A stretch of DNA of 64,000 nt from Neelides folsomi (lineage: Eukaryota; Arthropoda; Collembola; Neelipleona; Neelidae), in NCBI GenBank assembly GCA_034687125.1, contig JAQGBZ010000164.1, forward strand, positions 62,001 to 126,000, written 5' to 3'. Both the position numbers and the translations under genes were made by a program. Below, piece by piece: positions 1-11,682 of the stretch. The notes under the pieces were generated by a model. It worked only from the letters and a program-made list of their open reading frames with translations, made no database searches and was not told the origin of the DNA. Each line of letters opens with the position of its first letter. Position 1 is the stretch's first letter.

Positions 1-3000
1 ATCTAAAAAGAAGCTTTGAGTTCTCTGTGCATCCCTCGATGTGACTAATTGGATTTGAGCACTCTTTGTCTCCTTTGGCATAGGTGAAAGTGAGTGAAGT
101 GCCTTTAAAGGGACAGTCGATGGGAGAAGAGCCGTTGCGGAAGAGCGAATACAACTGAGCATCTCCGCCGATCTTATTACAAAGATTCTCAAAGCTGTCT
201 TTTTCCTCGCAGTAAGGACCTTATGAAAAAACAAAATTGAATTGAAAATTTTCTTTTCATCCGCCTTTCCCCCATTTAATGAAATTAATGATGGGGAGTT
301 GAATTAAAAAGGAGTGGAAATTATGGAGTCTGTGACTTATTTCTATTCATTCATTCATGCTTTCAGTATCAGACGCCATTCAGTCCTTGCAATATTAATA
401 ACAGACCTCATTTTAAAAAAAAACTTTCAGTCTTTTCAATTCATTTAATTTTCAATAGAATTTAATTTATTTAATAATTGGATAGAATTTGAGCAGAAAC
501 TTTTTTAAAAATCACACACATGAAAGCTTATTAATTAAAAAAATATTAAAAATTGATCAAAATGCGCAGTATGGAAATATTGTATTAAAATGTTAAATAA
601 AAGATCAAGTTCGTTCAGCTTTCTAATTTGGGGCAGTATCGAACAATTTTACACGCCATCTATGAAAATATGATAGGCGTACTTTAATAAATTACATTTA
701 TGTTTTATTAACTGTGATTAGAAAAGCTATTAAAATTAAAATGATCTTGGAAAGGAACCTTAATGGCATTTTCAACATTTTTATTACCAATTTTGAAATA
801 ATATGAAAGGGAAGGCCTTACCTTCTTTATATTGAAGGACGTTTGGATGTCTCTTCTGAATGATAATACACTTGTAGCAATTTTGGCTGAAAATCAAAAA
901 GGCGGAAGTTTAATTAAATGATGTATATCACCTTCACTGCACGACCCTCCTCCATACAAAACGACTCCAACCAAAATGACTTTCTCTAATGAAAAACTTT
1001 TCCAATCTATATTAATAACGTTCATTCTTATATACACTTTGATTCCCGATACAATTTATTACTTTTTGACGTAACCCAATTTTCTAATGCATACTATGTA
1101 TTTCTCCAATACATGTGTTAGGTAATTTATATATAAATATATTAAAACCTTCATAACTTCAATCGATCCTTAATCACAGTACTTTATATCAATTAAACCA
1201 AAAATATCTTCATAATATTACTATACAATAATATTTGGTACCAACATAATGTATATATTATAAAGTACATGTTCAGAATTTCATATACTTAATTACATAA
1301 TTCGCAATACCATTATAGTATTGTATATGAAATATGATATATGTATAATGCATAATTATATGACAGATATTGAAAGAATCTAAAAGTAAGATATGAAAAA
1401 TTGTATTAGATAATGATGATTTACCCATTGGTTTGAAAGTTCATTAGGGTTTGTGAGGAAAAGTAATGGATTATTAATTGAAGTGTAGGAGGTTCAAGGA
1501 TTGAAGGGCCAATCCATATGAAAGCTGAAGGGACTGGTGGGAATTTGGGAATATCATACTTCGCCAGAGATAAAAGGGGAGAGAAAAAGAAAGTTTAATG
1601 AGAAAAGTTTGTAGACGGCGATCGGAGCCGATTTATCATGAATTTTCCTCCGTTGCGGTTTTTCTCTCTTGGAGTGGTTTGGAATAAGTCTTTGGAAATT
1701 CATCTCTCTTTTTGGGTTTAGGGGAAACTCCCCGTGTGCCGTCTGGAGACCGGTTAGAATTACAATTCAGAAATTTACACTCTCGGAGGAGTGATGGACC
1801 TCTCGCACGTTCCCTTACCAAAAGTAAACTCCGATAATACAAAGACACTCGTGTGAGAGGAATGCGAGAATTTACAAAATATGATCCAGTTACGAGGTGC
1901 ATGACAATTGGGTCATTTATTATTTAATAAATCTTATAGGGAATGTTATAATAATTATACAATATAAAAGGTATTTAAATATTTATAAACCTATCATCTA
2001 ACATTAGTTTGATTACTGTTATTAGTCATAGGTATTATCCAATAGCTGTATGTATTTGTATACAGAGAGTATTATTTATGATAGTTATACATAGTTGGAA
2101 TATTTAATTACAATATGCTTCATTTCCTGTAATGAATATGATTAGGGAAAATGGCCCAGTTGACAGTTTCATTTTCCAGGGAATTGACCATTAATGAGCA
2201 GATGAGGAAAATGGGAGAGTGGAAATTGAACAAAATTGAACTTACGCATCAACAAAGAGGAATTTGTCATTTGACTGTTCGTAGCAAGTGCCTTTGAGCT
2301 GGATGGACCGATCGTCAATTTCGATTAATTCCGAGATCCCAGACTGAAACCAAATCCCCTTCCACTCCTCAGGTAACCGACATTTCTCTGTAATTTAAAG
2401 CATTAAAACTCTTGAATCGTTATTTATTACCTCGCTTTACAACCCATCGTTAAAATAAAACAATGCTGAATTTGAATATTAAACGTGTACATTATTTATA
2501 CTAACAAAATACAACTTTAACCATTTATAATATGTTCCATACAATATGACATTAGCCAGTTATGTATTTAATACAGATATGTATAAGAGCTATAATGTAA
2601 TATTATGCGCATTATAAATATTATTGATAGAGCCGTACCGCAATCAACTTGCAGTAAAGCATGTTTCAAATTAGTTAGCATAGATAATGTATTACTTGCA
2701 TTACAAATTCTCTAATCAGTTAAATGCAAATATAAAAGATTAATGCAACAACTTCCAAATACCAAAAACATTTGTTCATCTGTCTGCAACATATTTGGGA
2801 AATTTCCGCCCCACAAAAAATGAATTCCACTGTATTTAGCGACACTTTAAAGGAGCCCATGTTGTGTTCACCAAAGGCATTCTTTTCCATTTTTTAATCT
2901 AACTGCGAGTTGAGCTGAGGGAGTTAGCGTGGATTTTAAACATGAGGCTCCATATGGTGGCAATTAAATAGTTGTAACCAAACTGTCGCATCGTCGCGTG

Positions 3001-4715
3001 TCTCCTCTCACTTCATCTCCCTCATCAAGATCAACCTTCGTTTGTAACCATTTAAAGATGAGCCAAATGAGGAGATCTTTGGCCAAACAATAGATTTCCC
3101 CTCTTTCTCCTAATTTCCTTTTCATGCCACTTGTGAACAACTTCTCTGAAGGGGAGGAAATGAACGGCCAGGGATCTTTCCCCTACCCAACCTCATTTAC
3201 TCATAATGAGACTTCATTTTATGTTGTATACATACTCCCTTCCACTTAAACTACAGCTTTATTTACAAACTTCAATATTTCTTATAAAATAAGATAACAA
3301 ATTAATTTATTAAATGACATGATGTTATAACTGTAAATTATACCATAATGGTATTTATATTATTATATTTATACGAGATATATGGATGCTGAAGATACAT
3401 AGTATTCAAGCGATTAATTATTGAAATATTATTTTAATGTTATTAATATTAATAACATTTAATTTATTTAGTAGAACGGAATTAAAATTTAAGATTTATT
3501 TTTTGTATTTGAACGGCACCGGCTTCTAAATGTTATACAAGGTGTTCAACATTGTCAATAGACTTCTGTTTGAAACATGTTAGTTATCCTTCAGGATCAT
3601 TTGCACATACTGTTCCTCACTACTGTCATTACCATTGTTAATGGGCGTACTTAAGGGAATTAAAGACATGGTGATACGGAGGAGTGGAAGAACATAAATA
3701 GAAGTAAATGAAACTTCCACATAATAAGAGGAAGAGCATGAGTTGGTCGGAGAAGGGAAAGAGATTGCTGTGAAGTAAATAGATGCGGAAGATAGGGAAT
3801 GGATGCGTTGGACCTTCCGAGCCGGATTCCTTTTCACCAATTATTCTCCCTGCGGATCCCCGTCGAGACACTCGGGAGCAGATAAGGAATCATCGGGCAC
3901 ATGTGGCTGCTAATAAAGAATCCAACCCTCCTTCACAACAAGGCGAAAAGAGCACGACAACCAAAGGCTGCTATTTTCAGCTCCATGGACTTCCCCAAAA
4001 GACACTTTCCCAATTTACAAGAATGAACTTCCCATTCAGATCCCTTCCATTCAAATTCCTCTTACTAATGAGCCAACTTTATGCAAAGACTCCAATGTGT
4101 CCCTCGGCTCAGCATGTGATTCCTTTAGCTACATTTTTTAATGATACCATTTTAGCTAATAAAACGTATATCTTTACAATTTAGCTAGGAAATGTACATT
4201 TTTTATATTCCCATATTATTAATTGGTACATAAAACTCAACCGTGTGTTTTTGTAGTTTTATAGAAAATCTAAATATTTTGCTAAAAAGTTGAATAACAT
4301 AATGTAAAGTTTATAAAAGCTTATACTCTACACATATGTGTATATTGTAGAACACAGAATACATACTCTAGTGATTATAAAGCTATAAAAGTAAAGTATT
4401 GAATAAATGTTTGCAGCAAGGGTTAAATTCCAATCATTATGTATGCAAATTATAGAGTTCAACTTACTGTGATGGTTAAACAGGGAATTAATACTTTAGC
4501 AATTTAACATTGGTAATAAGTAGAAGTTAAAGATATAAGATAGTTTAAGGAGAATTGGGTTAATAAGGGACCTTAAAAGCCCTGACGTGTTCAATAAATC
4601 TCTTGATAAATAATTCAAATGTTTAATTACCATCGGAGGCGAGAGTGAGTCGAAGGAGGAAAAGGAGGAGAATCATTGCCGCGTCTCGCACTTTCACTCT
4701 CACAGCCCTTCTCAT
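1..4715 (-). CDS. Secreted DUF7042/DUF7043/DUF7044-type protein, 5' part (3' end beyond window)
   Basis: Four exons on the minus strand keep frame: 4631-4715, 2246-2387, 822-886 and <1-219 (about 170 codons visible). Exon 1 starts at the ATG at 4715 and encodes a basic start followed by a leucine-rich stretch (ILLLFLLRLTLA), a clear signal peptide. Exon 2 carries CRLPEEWKGIWFQSG and a later KGTCYEQ...DKFLFVDA. Exon 3 gives NCYKCIIIQKRHPNVLQYKE. Exon 4 gives CPFKGTSLTFTYAKGDKECSNP...HIEGCTENSKLLF. This order of cysteine-rich motifs matches, from memory, the arthropod secreted or membrane proteins annotated with DUF7044, DUF7042 and DUF7043; no biochemical role is established. Introns of 602, 1359 and 2243 bp are long for this window. 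The protein is cut by the left edge. Family call is good, function unknown. Confidence 0.85.
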
Positions 4716-6085
4716 GTCACCCAAATACTGTAAATTATACACAATTAAAACATTCATTTAATCTTAATCACACAAAGATTCAACTCAATAATGCATATTA
4801 AACCTAATCTATGTAATTACTACAATACAGTATAATTCTCATCAATTATCTTTTTAACTCCATGTCAATATTATATGAAGAACTTTGCAACAGCTATGCA
4901 ATTAATATACAGACCTTAAAGTACGCAAAACTACTGGTTAACTCAAAATTCTTTAACAATGGCATCCTTGAAGTCATCAAGGGTAACTAAACTTTTGGAA
5001 AAGATCTTCTTAACATAATCAGAATGGAAAAAGTCAATGCTATAGTATAGTATACTACAACTAGTATAATACATATCTGTTATACCTATATAAGTACAAT
5101 AGTACAAGAATAACAAAAGACTTAATTTTCCTGTAATCAATAATTCTATAAAAATAATGAATAAATAGTTTCATGTAATCATATAGTTTAGGTATATAAT
5201 ATGTTATTTACGGGTATTTGGAATTTATTAATAAACATTCACTTGAATCATAAATCTTTCTTTAATTTCCCCTCGGTGGATAAATTATAAGAAACACTTG
5301 AAGTACTTCAAGAAGAAATTCTAAAGATTCTTCACAACCCTAACTTTTACATATTTCCCCTTTTAATTATAAGACCGCCTAAGTTATTAACATTTATGTA
5401 TTTTGAGATTTGGGTTGAAATAAATTCGTTTAATTATACTAAAAGTACTTAAGAACATTAAAGATTTCTATACACTTCTTGTTCTTAACATTTGGGAGAA
5501 TTTTACAAGCCCTGTAAAAAGAAAATCTTTAAGTACACTCAAAATAAAACAAAAAACTTATTTACTTAACTAGAATTGCCTTGAAGAGGAAGAAGGGAAT
5601 TTATACGCAAAAAGTTTAAAAAGTTTAAAATTTCCACATGATGGGAGTGCGTGGATTGAAAGTCTGGTGAATTAAAAAAAACCTTATTACCAAATGGGAC
5701 CAAAGTTTGGAGAAAGTTTGAGTGAACTTAACCAATACTTAACTACTCACTCGTCCGTTTGATGGAGGAAAGTGAATTCTTTTGTGTACATTTAACCCTC
5801 ACGAGTGAACTTGGGAAGGAATCCGATTCGGAGTGTTGGTGGAGTGTGAACTTCCAAAAACTGAGCTCATTTTATATAAAATCTAACATAACTATTTCCT
5901 TTTCATTCAATATAAAACAATATTGAACGTATCAAAAAATTCTTCCACATTCGCTAACATTGATAGTAAATCTTTTCTTACTCAGAAATTTGAACCATAT
6001 GAATTTTATTCGTTTCCCATTTGAGTGAATTGGGCAAGTTCAAGTGAAATGAAAATGATTTGCACCAAAATCCGTTAATCTCTTT
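4716..6085. other. Intergenic, no gene seen
   Basis: Nothing coding is supported upstream of the DUF7042-type gene. The stretch is AT-rich, with a cluster of GTATA/TATAC words near 5040-5110. It may contain the promoter of the minus-strand gene, but no clear TATA/Inr pair was found. Confidence 0.5.
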
Positions 6086-7223
6086 CTTATAAGTAGAGAA
6101 CGGATATTTATGTTTTTACATATTCTTTATTTTTAAGAAATACCATCTGAAACTTTGGAAGCATTCGTATTGGCAAAAATTAGGAAGAGATAATAGACCT
6201 TGTTAGAAAATATTTTACATATTTGGCCATGTTAGAACATATCGCAAAATGTTACAACATATAAAAAATATAATATTTTTTAACAACATATAAAACATAC
6301 TTTGGCACATTTGGGATAAATGTAGTAGTAAATTGCAATATAAGTTAATTTTTAATATATTCATACAACGTTATATTTATAACAATCTTGTACAAATTGA
6401 GAATGTTAATTATTTTGAAGATAAAACTTGCCTAATATATGCCGCTTTAAAATGAGCTATTAAACTTTTATCTATTAAACTTTTATAATACGTAAAGGAA
6501 TTTAACAAATTGTAGTGAATCTTTTTCCAATTTAATTTCGTAAATTAAATTTTTATCTGAAATGCCTAAAGAGCCATCAAGCCAATCTATTAAATTCAAT
6601 AAATGGATTCAATTGACAAAATCAGACCATTATACTACAAATGGGAACATCATATTCTGTCAGGTCAGTACTTTTATTGATAATAAAATTACGATTTTAG
6701 AATATTTAAGTATATTATGTAATTATTTTTAATTATTGTTATTAAAATTATTATAAATTAAATTGTTTTTTTAGCCTTGTAAAAAAGATGTGGCTTTTAC
6801 GATTGGATCGCAACTCAAGCAGCATCATGAAACTGCGATGCACAAAAGGTCGGCGATAATTTGGGAACAAACAGTTCAAGCTCTATTTGTCAGAGAAGCG
6901 TGAACGTTTTTCTCAAGAACATATAGAAATGCATTTAGTTTCTAGTTGCTTATCGAATCGGGTGGCTAATGAAAGTGATAATTAAACTTAAACTAATGAT
7001 TATTCAGATAAATCAATTTTATGCTTTTTTGTATTTACCTTCTAAGTCTGAATCAATTACATATAATAATAAATAAAATCAATTTTTAAATTAAAAATTC
7101 ATTTTTAAAAAAAATATTTACATATTTAAAATATATAAACATATTTTACATATTTGGCCATTTTTTAACAACATATTACATATAGATTTGATACAACATA
7201 TATATCCGTTCTCTACTTATAAG
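6086..7223. mobile_element. hAT-like DNA transposon with 8-bp target-site duplication
   Basis: The element proper is 6094-7215. Both ends carry the inverted sequence TAGAGAACGGATAT, and outside each end lies the same 8 bp, CTTATAAG (6086-6093 and 7216-7223). An 8-bp duplication and a TAGAG-type tip are hallmarks of the hAT superfamily. Subterminal regions repeat words such as AACATAT and ACATATTTGGCCA at both ends, which could be transposase-binding repeats. At about 1.12 kb with only a short zinc-finger ORF inside, it is too small to encode a full hAT transposase and is probably non-autonomous or internally deleted. Confidence 0.85.
6562..6903 (+). pseudogene. BED-type zinc-finger N-terminal fragment inside the hAT-like element
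   Basis: Two exons, 6562-6663 and 6775-6903, joined in frame with GT-AG borders, give a 76-residue product. Across the junction lie two cysteines two residues apart (CQPC), followed by QLKQHHETAMHKRS: a C-x2-C...H-x4/5-H pattern like the BED finger at the start of hAT transposases. The annotated frame stops at 6901, whereas another frame stays open to 6985 (SEKRERFSQEHIEMH...), so a single-base indel near 6870-6890 probably broke a longer fragment. No catalytic hAT domain is present. Confidence 0.55.
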
Positions 7224-9715
7224 CAACAACCAATGTAATATCTATTTAAGATCTCTAGTGTAAAACTTGAAAATGTTTTAATGGGAAAAGCCTTGACTTT
7301 TTCCATTTGACCCTTAAACTTTGAGAAAAATCATTTTAATATATAGATATTATAAGTTATACTTGAATATGTATGGTATATCTAAAGACGTCATAAAACT
7401 TCCCTATATGTTCTCATTGAATCATACATGAATATTAAATATAGCACTATGTATTTTGAGAATTATAATAATTTTATAGAATTAAATTTCAATTATTGAT
7501 ATTTTGCTAAATGTAAGGTTGTTCTTTTTAGTATAATTATTTAATTATCAGACATTAATGGAATATTAATATTAGGAAGTTATTTCAGTAATTGGATTAG
7601 ATTTCATTGTAATTTAATTTAAATTTTAAGTAATTGAGTGGTTCATTAAAATCTTATCCATTTTGATTAGGTCGGAGTTATTTTAGGAGAGTAATTGAAT
7701 CGAAGGTTTAATTTTGTGTAAAAGGTAAAGTTTTGGTTTCACTTAATGGAAAGGTTTTTATACTTTTTTAGAAGCTCCACTACTCAAGTTTTTAGGAGGA
7801 AGTTTGTGAAAAGTAAATAAGTATAAAGTTTTCCTAGCGTGCGCGCGAGGGAGAAAAGAGTAAAAAAGTTAATATTTAAATTGAATGAAAGTACAAAAAA
7901 GATAAATTCACATGTTCCTTGGCCCATTTGGAAAAGGAGATGAATTGATCGATAACTTATTGAAATTCATAAATTGAAATTAGACTTGAAAAGTTTCTTT
8001 CAATTTACATATATAAACCATCAAAGCCATTTCAATTAATTCCTTCCTTTTCGATCATAAATTCAAAACCAGATATTTAAAACCCCATCGTTATTCACTA
8101 TCTTAAGAACCATCAATTATTGAGGCTTCTTTCTAAAAATCAATTAATAAATAATAAATAAATACCATAATTGAATTGATATTTGACATAAATAAGGGTT
8201 TTATTAAGAAACTGAAATTCATTTTTATGAGGAGTCCTGATGAGGGAATGAGGAGGTTGAAGGAAAAGGAAAGTCGGAATGAGAAAATAATTTAGATTTA
8301 AGGAATATAAAAATGTCAAATTGTGATCCGGGTGGGTTTTATCAGAAGTTGTTGGGTGAATGGGAGAAAACTTCTTCTTGATTGAGTGAAAGGAGAGCCA
8401 TAAAGTGGGAAACTGCGGGATTGGCTTGGATGAATTTGAGCCGAGATTTTCCCCAGATTCAATCCGGATTACCTCCACAACATTCACTCATGGAGGAACT
8501 CCGAGTCAAAGCGATGGGGTAATGGAGCCATAAAGGATAAACAACTCGGGAAGGAGGAAACAGGAAAGCGATAAGGAAAGAATATAACATTCAAAAACTA
8601 TCAAACCTCGACGATCTTTAAATACAAACTAAACTACTAACTTAAATACTCTCTACCGACAGGTATTAAAATATACAAATATTTGCTATAAATTATTTCT
8701 ATAAATCCTCGTTAAACTCGATTAAAACTACAACTCTATATAAACATCAAAAATCTATAAAACTAAAATCTCAAATCTAGTATGTAATACTATCTTATAG
8801 TAATGGTACTATCATAATTAAATAAATATATGATAGCTATAGAGGTTGGGTTTAAATAAAGCTTAGGTGTAAACATACATAAGATTATAATTAATATTGT
8901 GCTGATAGTTTACAAGTACAAAAGTTAATAGGTATTAGGTTAAAGTGTTCAAAGGTGAAAGTTTTTTTAAAGACTTTTCCAAAGGATTTCCTCATAACTC
9001 CCAATAATAATCCCTGGTGAAGGGGAGAAAATTAAATTTATCAATTTAGTGAAATAAACAAGGGAGCGGGTGGTGAGAGATAAGATTTTAAATTGAGTGA
9101 TTTAAGAGGGGAACGCGGGCCTTTGAAAGTCTTCCCACTTTCATTTCATCACGTAGTTCATCCCCCTTTGGAAATCTCCGGCCAATTTAAACAACTTCAT
9201 TCTCCAAGAGTGATGATTCACTTGATCGCCTGATTAAGCCGGAACCTGATTGATAAAGACCTTTGTGTTCTCTTATACTTCTCTTCGCACTTTTATCAAC
9301 CTTATCATTTTCATTCCCTTCATCGATGTTTGACCATGAAGTTTCAAAATAAAAACAAATTTTATATTTGATCGTTATGCAAAAATAAAATATGTATCGT
9401 ATCAATATGTATCAGTATGTTGGAGTATACAATAAAGAGAAATGATTTATTCCACATATAATTAGGTAAAATTTTATTGTTTATTTTTAAGTTTTATCCC
9501 ACGAATTTGATTTAAGATACTGCTACTTTGTGTTTATCTTACTATTGCCTTTATCTTAAATACAATTTGCCATGATTCATTAAAAGACGAATGAATAAGC
9601 TAAACAAAAGTTGACTGTGCATTTTATGCATTATTGAGTCAAAAACATCGGGGTGGTTCACAGAAGTTTAGTATTAGTAACATCTTACTTCAATATTAAC
9701 CATTAGTAAAAGATA
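7224..9715. other. Intergenic, no gene seen
   Basis: No exon with a recognisable product was found on either strand. The minus-strand open frame at 8140-8487 is low-complexity and has no support. A TATA/GTA-rich island sits near 8760-8900. Confidence 0.5.
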
Positions 9716-10456
9716 TTGGCATTGGCAAGAATAAAGATAAAGTATTGGGACTTAAAAGTAGAGCGTGCATTTCTAATAAAAGTGTTTGCTTCAATTGGAA
9801 ATCTTCTTGATAACAATACCCTCAGAATTTCAGTGTCTTTAAGACTGGGCATAAATATTTGTGAACCTCATCGTTGTCGTTGTGGAACCCAAGTAGACAA
9901 ATTGGGATTACACGGCCTCAGTTGCCGAAAAAGTGCTGGAAGAATATCTTGTCACTCAGCAATCAACGATATATTCAAGAGGTGACTTATTTCATTCGGA
10001 ATCCCTGCAATTCTTGAACCGCCAGGAGTTTGTCGTGACGACGGGAAACGTCCCGATGGTATTTCGCTCATACCGTGGAAAAGTAGTAGATGCTTAGTGT
10101 GGGATTCTACAATAGTTGATACGTTTGCAGCTTCTTACATTAGTCACTCATCCCACACTAATAGATATGCAGCAACTTTAGCAGAGGAGAATAAAATTAA
10201 GAAATATTCAAGCATTCTTTCGTCTTACATTTTCGTTCCTTTCGCTCTTGAAACTACTGGAACTTGGGGAGCCGAGGCATACACTCTGATCAGTGAAATT
10301 AGTCATAAATTGACTAAAGAAACCGGAGAAAAAAGAGCCACTGAATATTTAAAGCAGTCTATCTCGATTGCTATTCAACGGCTTCGGCTTCGAAAACTCG
10401 GCTTCTATAATGGGAAATATTACTTCATCAAAGCCTCTTGTGGAATTGTTTAAATT
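9716..10456 (+). pseudogene. C-terminal fragment of a non-LTR-type retrotransposon protein: zinc knuckle plus restriction-like endonuclease
   Basis: One reading frame runs through 9716-10453 with a single in-frame TGA at 9983. Before it lies [16 protein letters not shown] followed by LGLHGLSC, a C-x-C...H-x3-C knuckle. After it come the DDGKRPDG motif and CLVWDSTIVDT, then a conserved tail with FVPFALETTGTWG. Knuckle followed by PD...D is the arrangement of the restriction-like endonuclease of R2/NeSL-like non-LTR elements, and similar reverse-transcriptase-linked proteins occur in many invertebrates. The reverse-transcriptase core is missing, so this is a 5'-truncated dead copy. Clade assignment is uncertain. 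Confidence 0.7.
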
Positions 10457-10685
10457 AATTTAATCTTTTTTTACTATGTACTAATATAATTGTAGTTTTA
10501 TATAAAAATGCATTTATTATTTTTCTTTTACTTAAATGGGTATACCTAGTATAACTATATACTAGTATAAATACATGTCTAGTATAGCATATTATTCATT
10601 AGTATAACATTAAAGTACTACCCCATTTCATTTATCTTCGCAAAATCTTTGGTTCGCGTTCCTTCCTTTCTTTTTATCTTTTCCA

Positions 10686-11499
10686 ATGATTCCTCATTTC
10701 ATGAATTTTGTTTTAAAAATTGCAAGGGGTAAACAGACTTCTCAAGAATACCTAAATTTAATTAGATTGAAGTTTTTAGAAAAGAAAAGTGCTAAAATTA
10801 TTAAAAGTGAACTTCAAAATCTTGTATCAAGTACAACAATTTATGATACAATCGATAAAATAAAGAAAGGAATTCAACTGAACCCCAAAGCCTTGAATTT
10901 TGCGCTTCTCTAAGGCAAATTAGTTAATTGTCTAAATTAAAGTCTTGCTTTATGCTTAATTTGCTTAATGCTTTAGGAAGAAACATTTCACCCCGACTGT
11001 TAACCGAAAGGTTAAAAAAGCAAAAATGTTGATGGTGTGGCAGGTGTCTCCAACTCCTCTGCTGATGATGAGCAGCAGAGGAGTTGGAGATCTAAAGTTC
11101 ATTGAAGGAACAATTAAGCAGGATGATTACCAGAGGATTCTCCAAACTCATCTCATTCCTTCTGTTCAAAAGCTTGTTCCCAATGGAAAATTCATCTTCC
11201 AGCAAGACGGAGCTCCCGCACACACCGCAAAATCAACGACAAAGTGGCTTAAGGATCACAAGATATCCGTCATGGATTGGCCACCAAGTAGCCCGGACAT
11301 GAATGTCATCGAGTCTCTATGGGGTATTTTGAAAAAGAAGGTAAAACGAGAAAACCCTACAAATACTGAAAATTTAGAAAAAATTTTACAAACCGAGTGG
11401 AATAAAATAACTCCACAGACTTGCCAACGCTTTGTCTCCTCTATGCCTCAACGTGTTAGAGAATTGATCAAATCAAAAGGAGATGTGACAAAATATTAA
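10686..11499 (+). pseudogene. Tc1 transposase remnant (HTH part and D34E catalytic part)
   Basis: Two open parts remain. 10686-10913 encodes a start-of-protein region with a helix-turn-helix-like stretch (LEKKSAKIIKSELQNL). 11026-11499 encodes the catalytic half, with FQQDGAPAHT and then SPDMNVIESLWG. Exactly 34 residues separate the second aspartate from the glutamate, giving the D34E signature of Tc1. The middle of the protein, including the first catalytic aspartate, is missing. An 18-bp inverted repeat (11047-11064 / 11073-11090) inserts extra residues into the second part. It cannot be an active transposase. Confidence 0.85.
11047..11090. repeat. 18-bp perfect inverted repeat (hairpin) inside Tc1 remnant
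   Basis: Arms 11047-11064 and 11073-11090 are perfect reverse complements around an 8-nt loop. The right arm is normal transposase coding sequence (leading into RGVGDLKFIEG), so the left arm looks like a local inverted copy of it. A template-switch event is the simple explanation. Confidence 0.85.
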
Positions 11500-11682
11500 A
11501 TGTTATTAATAGTTAATAATATTACTCATATTTTTATTTAATAAAATTAAAACTTAAAATGTTAATTTTAATACTCCCTACTTGAATAAACAAAATAAAA
11601 CGCAAAATACATTTGAATATATTGATAAAAAGGAAGGAAGGCGAACCAAGGATTTTGCGAAGATATATGAAATGGGGTAGTA

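Larger units (their letters stand above)
10618..11680 (+). mobile_element. Tc1-family transposon, internally deleted, with long TIRs and TA target duplication
   Basis: Inverted repeats of about 60 bp start CTACCCCATTTCAT at 10618 and end as its complement at 11680. Each is flanked by TA (10616-10617, 11681-11682). The TIRs share AAATCYTTGGTTCGC and a run of TTCCTTTC. The 1.06-kb length is well below the usual 1.6 kb, and the transposase is split, so the copy is defective. Confidence 0.9.

Noticed and set aside
1636-1902. 88-codon minus-strand open frame
   Set aside because: Inside an intron of the DUF7042-type gene with no motif; phases of the flanking exons already join without it.
3783-4184. 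133-codon plus-strand open frame
   Set aside because: It lies in an intron of the minus-strand DUF7042-type gene, has no family resemblance and no splice or promoter support.
8140-8487. 115-codon minus-strand open frame
   Set aside because: Low-complexity composition, no domain, no homologous feel; chance frame in a GC-richer block.
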